Shown here: positions 56,213 to 64,000 of the stretch, one piece after another | How the letters are laid out: every line of letters starts with the position of its first letter | Numbering within the stretch: the stretch's first letter is position 1 | DNA from: Euphorbia lathyris | Taxonomy: Eukaryota > Streptophyta > Magnoliopsida > Malpighiales > Euphorbiaceae | Direction of reading: 5' to 3' | Assembly: GCF_963576675.1 (NCBI RefSeq) | Contig: NC_088915.1 | Coordinates: forward strand, 7,631,001 to 7,695,000 | Length of the DNA: 64,000 nucleotides | Made by a program: the position numbers and the translations under genes | Notes under the pieces: generated by a model | Told to the model about the DNA's origin: nothing | The model's input: the letters and a program-made list of their open reading frames with translations, nothing else | The model's database searches: none

Positions 56213-59200
56213 GGGTAAATTATAAAACTAGATCAAATGGGAGGCACATTTACATATTTATCCATTTACTCAACCTACTACATATCTAGATTGTTTTTGT
56301 GTGACTTTTCCATAATACCCTCAATATTTACGCGCATCTGTCTCCCTCTTGTCTGACTTTGCAGATTCGACCATATGCGAAGCCTGCGAAGCTAATGTTT
56401 GGTTTACTTGATGAATTTAATTAGCATATGCAAATCCTGGATGTGTTTTGAAGCTAATTCGCGAAGTGGTATATAACAAAAAATGTCAAACAACAACGGA
56501 TTCTAACATTAAAATCATAACATTATCAAAATTTACAACAAGATTGCCACAATTACAACATTAAAATCATAACATTATCAAAATTTATAACAAGATTTCC
56601 ACAATCAACTCATAACAAAACATTTCAAAGTCAACGTGACAAATCTGGACAAAAATTTCTCCCTCTACAGGAAGTCCAGACCTTTTGTGATGAGAAATGG
56701 AAGTCCAGACCTTTTGGGATGGACGTGTCTTATGGTGCACACCAAGATTGGCACAATCTCTCTTAACCAATCATTTCAAAGTGAATGTGTCAATCTTGAG
56801 GGAAATTTCTCCCTATATAGGAAGGAAAGTCATCTCCCCTGTAGCCCAATATGCCGCCTTCTAGAAAGGGATGTTATGTAATCAACCACCTTTAGGAAAA
56901 ATTAATCGTGTTAGGCAAGAAAAAAGATAATTTTGGCTTCGCGAAATGATGATTAGCAAAGCATGCGAATGTAAATGTGTAGGGAAAATGATGATTTTAC
57001 TTCGCGAATCGATGGTTTCGCGAAGTCTGCGAGGTCTGAAACGTGACGATCTACGTCGCATATCGATGCTTTCACGAAGTTTGCGAGTGAAATCATGAAC
57101 TTTTCTACTCGCAGACTTCGCGAACTAATCGATTCGCGAAGTAGATTGACACGTTTCAAGCTCTTTCTCTTCGCAGATATTCGTGAAATCATCGACTACG
57201 CGAAGTGATTTCATGAAAAAACGCAGAAGAAGCAGCAGATACTTACATTTTTCGCGCCTTTCACCCTTAAAAGCGACAATAACAATATGATAAACTGAGA
57301 AAAACGATGGAAATAACATAGAATAATCATTTCTTTGATGGTAACAAGAAGAAAGTGTTGGAAAAATAGGCTAACGTATAGCAGCGGAAATATAAAAATT
57401 TTAACCTATTTCCATAAACCATAAGATTCGTTAACCGTTATTTCATATAAAGATGGATAAGAAGAAATACTTTTTGATGTTCTATCTACGTTGTAAACGA
57501 AGTGCCCACAACTCTTACTTTGAGTTCCCGAGCACAGAACAAAAACAAATATAAGATCAAGTTAGAATCAACCGTTGAATAGCAACCAAAGTAGATTGCC
57601 TCTAATTAATTAACACAAGATCAAGGATAAAGAAAGAAAGATGAAATCAATTGAATCGATAGGAAGCGGTGGATTGTTTCGTCCTCAACAAGGGGTGTCG
57701 AAATTCTCTCTCCCGGTTGCACTGTGTATTTCGAAAATTCCAGTAGGGTTTTGGTTAATGGATTTCGAAAATCCTATATGAGGGGTTATTTATAATCTCT
57801 TGTATCTAATCCCTAGTTAGATAGAATTAGGTTATTGAAATAAGAATTCTATTCGGAATAGAATTCATAATTATTATCCATTAATATATCTAATATATAA
57901 AGGATAATAATAATAACCTTATTGGATAATAATGAGAGTAATTTAATCTAATTAAAACTCCTAACTTATTTATCCTTTAATTAATTTAATTCATAATCCT
58001 AATCTAATTAGAATAGATAAAATCAAATTAATTATTTATATATTTATTTACATAAATTTCGACCCCCCTCTATTACTGGGCCTTACTGGACTCAGTTGGG
58101 CTTCCATCAATTAATTAACATTTGTCTCTCTTTTGGGTTCCAAGTCTTATGTGTGACCCATTAGGTTCTTATTGCTTCTAGCCGTATGCAACTATTAAAA
58201 TTAATTTTCAAAGAATTATATTTAATCTTTGCATAACGGAATGATGTACAGAGTATGTGATTAGCAAGTCCGTAATCATTCCCCTAGAGCTATAAGAAGA
58301 CAGGTTGATTCTGTCGTTGACCTTTCAGTATTAGTTACGGTATAATTCGACCCTTTATTAACTACGTCCTTGAACTGAATCTTATGACTATGGATAATGT
58401 CAAGTCACATATAGCGAGAGGTTCGTTTTACTTGTACAGGCCGAGTCAACTCAAAATAAATAGGTTAAGTGAAATCTGTATTTCAAGTCTTAAGCTATCA
58501 CCTTGCAAGGATTTAGAGTCGAGTCTTCCACAAGCGATCCATGGACATATCTACCATTTATCGGGAGTGATAAATGCTCAATCCAATATATAACGATCCC
58601 GCAATCACTTCCTGTGATACCCAACGTCTGCTGTTCACACCCCAGAGTCATCTCTGTTAAGGATCGTGTTACACCAGAGTCAAAGCGTCACATTCCGTAA
58701 TCCAGAATACCAATTAACATTCCTTTGAGTTTGAGGATTATTTACACCTATTAATACCAATAAGATGAACAGGTGACAATGATGAATCTACCCATCATGT
58801 TATCTCAAGTCGGGTCCCCAATCCTAATGAACTACTTTTCATCGGATCCATGTAACTGTCCAGATATATGTATATATGAAGCTTGTGAGATCATCTTTCT
58901 GTCACACAGAAGACATTGTTACATACAAGTCTCAACAGTGATATATCAATCCTAAACATATCACTTGACTTGGGGTGGTTTTAAGTTTATTAGTTTATTA
59001 TAAAGTTTTGTCTCACTTCATGCTTGTATGAACACTTTAAAACAAACTTACGGATTTCCTTTTATTAGACTTTATTTAGTGTTTAAAAGGGATTGCCTTT
59101 ATATAGTTATAAAACATATATCTCATTAAAACAAATGATATAAAGAACAATTCATTTACATTAAGTTTGTATCCTAGAACAATTGTCTATAGGACACTAA

Positions 59201-59587
59201 ACCCCAACAGAAAGAAACCAAGTAACGAGCAGGAACAGAAAGATGAAGAACCATGGCTTCGTTTTCTAGGATTTGGAAGTTGCAGAATCAAGAGATAAAG
59301 AGAGGAAAAAGAGAACTACATTGTGATTTGGAGAAATGGTGCAGATTTCATGCAATTTAAAGGAAGATAGGAAGATCAAAAGTCTTGGAATCATTAATGG
59401 AGGAGCCAACAACCGTTTCGCGCAACCAAGGAGAAGAGGGGAGAGAATGTTCGCGTAATGGGGAAGTGGGAAGGTTAGGGGTATTATGGGAGAGTCACAC
59501 AAAATCAGTCTAGATATGTAGTAGGTTGAGTAAATGGGTTAAATATGTAAATGAGCCTCCTATTTGACCCATTTTTGTCATTTACCC
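56213..59587. mobile_element. MULE of the 40398 family, with nested solo LTR
   Basis: Arms begin GGGTAAATTATAAAACTAGA and mirror at 59480-59587. Duplications are TTTTATCAC (56204-56212) and TTTTATCAA (59588-59596). Unit B shows the empty site TTTTATCACAAACG at about 39887. The interior 56350-57240 is rich in CTTCGCGAAG-type words. A 1.85-kb solo LTR sits at 57356-59209. Confidence 0.88.
57356..59209. mobile_element. Solo LTR, Copia type
   Basis: Starts TGTTGGAAAAATAGGC and ends AAACCCCAACA. The perfect 5-bp duplication GAAAG is at 57351-57355 and 59210-59214. Length 1854 bp, with no internal domain left. Short frames inside are not supported as genes. Confidence 0.9.
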
Positions 59588-60150
59588 TTTTATCAACAAC
59601 GTTTGTAGCCAAGAACAATTTTACCCCTAAAGTTATAATATGGGTTAATTTCAGATAGTATTATAAAAAAACAGATATTTTTGTTCCTTATTGCATAACA
59701 ATTCGTTCTAAAAAAGGATTTCATGTTTTTTTTGTAATTTAATAATAGAATTAGAGATTAATATTTATAAATTCGGTGAATTTTTTGATTTTTTTTTGTC
59801 TAATTCGTACAAAAGACAGTATGTTTTTTTCACATCCAACATATGCTTGTGATTTGCTCTGATACAATGACGCACGTATGAAATGTAGAGGACATGATTC
59901 ATGACTGAGCAGACAGTTTGATGGATTATTTCTCAAATTGATCCAAATTATCAATATTAAGAGTAAAATTGCACTTGACAATAAACATTAAGGGTAAAAT
60001 TGTATCATTTTAGACATTAGTGGTAAAATTGCTCCTGACCTAAAATGTTAGGGGTATTTTTTTACCTTAAAACATTAGGAGTAAAATTGTACCATTTTAG
60101 ACGTTAGTGGTAAAATTGGTCTTGTCCCAAAATATTATTGGTATTCTAGG

Positions 60151-61190
60151 TAGGGGTGAGCATGGTCTGGTTCGGTTTTTAAACCGAACCGAACCAAATA
60201 AGTACAATTTTTATAAACCAAACCGAACCAAACTACAATTCGGTTCGGTTCAAACCGAACCAGATTATTTCGATTTGGTTCGGTTTGGTTCTATTCCAAA
60301 CCAAATTAGAGATAATTAACTAAATAATGTTCCTGAACTTTTTTTTTTATAATTTTAAATTTTTTTTACATACTTCTCTTTATTTTAGTTTGTTTATTTT
60401 TTTCTTTTATAATAATAATGAATTCATTTAAAATAAAAATTTCATAATAATAATGAATGGAATAAGTTGATGTTGGGTATCATATGTGAGTTGCGATCCT
60501 CTTTTCGGCTTTCTGTATAACTTAAATTTTTTTAATTTTTTTTTAATAATTAAATAATATAATAATAGTTTAATTGTATTTATAAGGGTAAATAATTTAT
60601 TAATCCTCTAGTTTTTACCTAACACACTGTTTAGTCCTCCTATTTTGAAAAACACATTTTAAGGTCCTTATCTTTTGCCAATATTAACTTTGTGGCCCTT
60701 TTATCTATTTTTTTTTGTAGGTTTTTAACCGAACATATCTTAGCTTTTAAAACAACCACAGTACAATACAAGTTCACCATGTTACTCTGTTATTTTATAT
60801 ATATCTGTTTATGCTAAAATATAACGATTACAAGTCTAACAAAACTAGACAAAAGGACCATAGAGTTAATATTGACAAAATTTAGGGACCTTATAATGTG
60901 TTTTTCAAAATAGGGGGACTAAACAGTGTGTTAGGTAAAAAGTAAGGGATTAATAAATTATTTACCCTATTTATAATGGGTTTGGCACATTGGTAGTAAC
61001 TAAATTATTTGTAGTGTACTGGGTAATAATAATTTAATTCGGCTTTTCGGTTTATCCCTAAACCGAACCGAACCAAACCGAAAACTGAAGTTACATAAAA
61101 ATAAAAACCGAACCGATCCGAATTACAATTTGGTTCGGTTCAGTTTTTAGGTTCGATTTTTGGTTTTTGGTTCGGTTTTGCTCACTTCTA
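60151..61190. mobile_element. hAT-type MITE, GGTTCGGTT-rich, specific to unit C
   Basis: Termini TAGGGGTGAGCATGG and TTTTGCTCACTTCTA. Flanks ATTCTAGG and GTTCTAGG (8 bp, one mismatch). Same family as the one in the LINE at 48525. Unit B has the uninterrupted CCCTAGGATTATGAATAAAT at about 40368. Confidence 0.85.
60586..60967. mobile_element. MITE nested in hAT element
   Basis: The ends GGGTAAATAATTTATTAATCC-type and GGATTAATAAATTATTTACCC-type (first 20 bases inverted) and the perfect 9-bp duplication TATTTATAA at 60577-60585 and 60968-60976. Confidence 0.92.
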
Positions 61191-61199
61191 GTTCTAGGA

Positions 61200-62879
61200 T
61201 TATAAATAAATTTAAAATAATGTTTGGTCCTGGTGATCTATCCGGAATTTTTGTCATTTGATCCATGATCTATTATTTGGTCACATTTGACTCTTGATCT
61301 ATTTCAATTGGTAAAATTTCACCCAATTTATATTAAAACTTAACCGAAATCATTGATAACTAACAATATTTTGACACTCGAACTTAATAGATTTTCGTTT
61401 ATGATTTGTTTTTTTATTTTTTCATTTTTTTCATCTAATTAATTGTTTCCACATAATGTGTAAAAACACTTTAAGAAATATCATGTGTCAAGTTCAGATG
61501 TTAAAATATCATTACTGGTCAATGATATAAGGATTCCGTTAAGTATTCACACAAAGTGGGTGAAATATCACTAATTAGGATAGATCATGGGCCAAATGTG
61601 ACCAAATAATAGATTAGAGGAGAAATGATAAAATTTTGAATCCCGACCTTTTGTTCTTCAACATTAAGTAATACCACTAATTAGCTGTTATATTTTTATT
61701 GGTTAATGTTCAACTTGTTCAATTTTTAAATTTATAGCAATATTTTTTGTTTTATTTATTGGTTCTTAATGGATAAGAGTACTGACGAGTAAAATGAGAC
61801 GGATATGAGATGCAACAAGTATACTTGTTAATGTAATGAGACTGGTACTGTTAAGTAAAAAATAAACGAGTAAGGGCTTGACATTGACAGTACCCACGGG
61901 CCGTTGTCATCACTAATTGTGTGATACATAATTAATACTAATAGAACTAAGGTTGATCGTGGATCTTGGAGATTCTTCAACCAAACCGAATATTAAAAAA
62001 AAAAAGATCCAGAATTGGATTGAATTGCTAACTTTTTTCTATAGGACCGAACTGAATTGTACCATTGACTTAATTAGGTACAATTCTGGATATTATCAAA
62101 TTTCTAATATTACTGAGTAAATATGTTGGAGATTCTTGAACGGGACCGAATATCCAAAAAAAAGATCCAGTATCGGATTGTACCGTTGAGTTTTTCATTA
62201 GACCCCGGACCGAATTATACCGTTGACTTTAGGAGATATAATTATAGAGATTTTCAAATCCCCAAATTGTATCGAACTGTAGTCACCTCTAAATAGAACT
62301 GCAACAAGTTGTGTGATACATAATTAATAGTAATAGAACTGTTTTGGGTGTCAAAGCCGATAAGTAAGTCATAATCGGATTGGGTGATTTATACATTATA
62401 CACAAAAATAATAATTATTGTCTCCATAGATCGTGTTGTCGTGTCTGAAATTGACATCGGAATCACAAATACATAGGGTTCTTCTTGAATCGAATCATAG
62501 TTGTTTCATCTTTCTGCAATTTCTTCCCCCAATTCTAAATCATGACATTCCAACACACAACACTTGCTTTTATAGCATTTGGTTTTGTCAAATGTCTCGT
62601 GTTTCTCAAAGGGAGAATGTGCAAAAATACCCCCAACGTTTACAGTCAGACAGGAGCAATTTTACTTTTAACGTTGCCAGCCATGGGCAATTTTACCTCT
62701 AACGTTGGCAAGTTGGCTCAATGTCAGACATAATTTATCAAATTGTCTTTTCGGTTATGAATCTTGTCATCTACCGTACAATGTGCGTTATTTTATCACT
62801 CTTTAGTAACAGATCATAAACATATGATTAGACGTGAAAAAATTTATAAAAATATTTCGATGAATTTATGAATATTAAC
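61200..62879. repeat. Unit C counterpart of 42906-44588
   Basis: Co-linear with unit B. No gene. It lacks the MULE 40398, the composite MITE 41510 and the MITE/LINE at 44589, so it preserves those empty sites. A 115-bp segment of unit B (43300-43414) is missing at 61635-61641. Confidence 0.85.
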
Positions 62880-63861
62880 TAGTGATGGCAACAAGTACTG
62901 TACCCGCGGGTATCTGGCACTACCCAACCTTAATGGGACTACATGTACCCTGTATAAAAAGGTACGAGACGGATATGAGATCAAAACCATTACCCGTTAG
63001 GGTAATGGGACGGGTATGAGAATGCCCCTCAGGGTACCCGTTACCTGTCATAAGTTTTTTATATCTCAATAAATATTATTGGTTTTTAAATGTAAGACGT
63101 GAGATTTGAACCCAACATTTTGTTTTTAACCATTGAGTGATACCACTAAGCTACTTTATTCTTATTAGGCTTAATACCTTTCAAGCCCCTTCAAGTTGTC
63201 CTAATACTGCAACGGACCCTCCGAACTTAGACTTGTAACAACTAACTCCCTCAACTTGCTTATTTGAAACAAATAACCCCTTAAATAGGTTATTTCGAGA
63301 GTTTCTTTTGGCCTTTAGCTACTATATCAGTAGATTAGTTAGATGTAGCAGCCGATATTTTTAAATCTTTTATTTCTGATGCAATATTATGTTGAATTTT
63401 TTTTTTTTTTTTGGTTTAGGAGTTATTTGTTCTAAATAAGCAATTTAAGGAGTTATTTGTTCCAATTGAGCAATTTGAGGGGTTATTTGTTCCAAATAAG
63501 CAAGTTGAGAGGGTTAGTTGTCACAAGTCTAAGTTTGGAGGGTCACTTGCAGTATTGGGACAACTTAAGGGGGTTAGGAAGATATTAAGCCATCTTATTA
63601 ATTAAGATTCAATTTGTTCAATTTTTAGATAGATAATTTATTAAATTTATACTTTGTTAAATTTGTAATATTTTTTGTTTTATTTATTGATTCTTAACGG
63701 GTAAGGATACCTGAGGGTACCCATGAATTAAATGGGACGGGTATGGGATGCAAAAAGTATACCCGTTAAGGTAATATGACAAGTACGGGTAATTAAAAAC
63801 TAAAAGGGTAAGGGTTTGGGATTTGTATTACCCGCGGATACCGTACCCGTTGTCATCCCTA
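62880..63861. mobile_element. hAT-type element specific to unit C
   Basis: Termini TAGTGATGGCAAC and GTTGTCATCCCTA are inverted. GTACCCG/CGGGTAC words recur through both halves. Flanks ATATTAAC and ATATCAAA are an imperfect 8-bp duplication; unit B reads ATATTAACCTGCAATT without the element. Confidence 0.8.
63168..63591. mobile_element. MITE nested in hAT element
   Basis: Arms GGCTTAATACCTTTCAAGCC and GGAAGATATTAAGCC are inverted, with a long internal match (ACTTAGACTTGTAACAACTA). Flanks TTCTTATTA and ATCTTATTA, 9 bp with one mismatch. Confidence 0.85.
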
Positions 63862-64000
63862 ATATCAAACTCCAATTCTATTATTAAATTACAAAAAATA
63901 TAAAATCTTTTCTAAAACCGATATGCAATTTGTGCACGACAAGTAACAAAATATCTGTGCTTTATTATAATATCTGAAATTAACCCAACTTGCCAACATT

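Larger units (their letters stand above)
52621..64000. repeat. Tandem segmental duplication, unit C (runs off window)
   Basis: Begins GAAGGAGCACAGTACCATCT, parallel to 37277 of unit B. After the C-specific insertions, 63875-64000 matches 52275-52402 at the end of unit B, so the copy reaches almost its full length inside the window. Confidence 0.85.

Noticed and set aside
57356..59209. Gene-sized open frames at 58384-58955
   Set aside because: Within a solo LTR with perfect TG...CA ends and a 5-bp duplication.

Overview
The window is nuclear DNA of a flowering plant, most likely a eudicot. It is AT-rich, genes carry GT-AG introns, and the repeats are plant types: long-TIR Mutator-like elements (MULEs), hAT, Tourist and Stowaway MITEs, tRNA-headed SINEs of the Au type, an L1-type LINE and Copia LTRs. 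The species cannot be named from sequence alone. Only one ordinary gene looks intact: a single-exon DUF538 secreted protein at 29989-30489. Everything else with a recognisable product is a transposon gene or a pseudogene.

Layout. 1-1705: edge of a Copia retroelement on the minus strand (gag remnant, primer binding site, LTR). 1.7-14 kb: gene-poor DNA with MULEs, MITEs, a broken NAC-domain gene (9160-9595) and a LINE 3-prime end. 14.2-15.4 kb: F-box copy A. 17026-26366: a complete 9.3-kb MULE with a perfect 9-bp target duplication. It carries two convergent, decayed genes: a plant-mobile-domain (PMD) gene on plus, and on minus a MULE transposase fused to a C-terminal OTU-type cysteine protease. 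About 21 copies of a 149-bp tandem repeat separate them. 26.4-29.9 kb: MITEs, a LINE fragment and a truncated MULE end directly upstream of the DUF538 gene. 31.8-34.3 kb: a cluster of four SINE copies. 37.3-64 kb: two tandem copies of one segment, each starting with a decayed minus-strand F-box gene (copy B 37532-38739, copy C 52932-54107). Each copy has taken up different transposons since the duplication, so each serves as the empty site for insertions in the other. The largest is a 7.1-kb LINE (45106-52232) inside a MITE and itself hit by a hAT element.

The most unusual signal is a set of short GC-rich cassettes made of inverted repeats, found in four different MULE-related elements (17248-17478, 25808-26112, 29699-29756, 41866-42037). 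They sit near element ends. In the complete MULE they lie in the first intron of each of the two genes. They differ in sequence but share a hairpin architecture and, in three of the four, a GGCCTAAAC-type boundary word. They are not coding, and I do not recognise them as a described feature.

The inactivating point mutations are mostly C-to-T type transitions (TGG to TGA or TAG, CGA to TGA), as expected if silenced, methylated DNA decayed by cytosine deamination.
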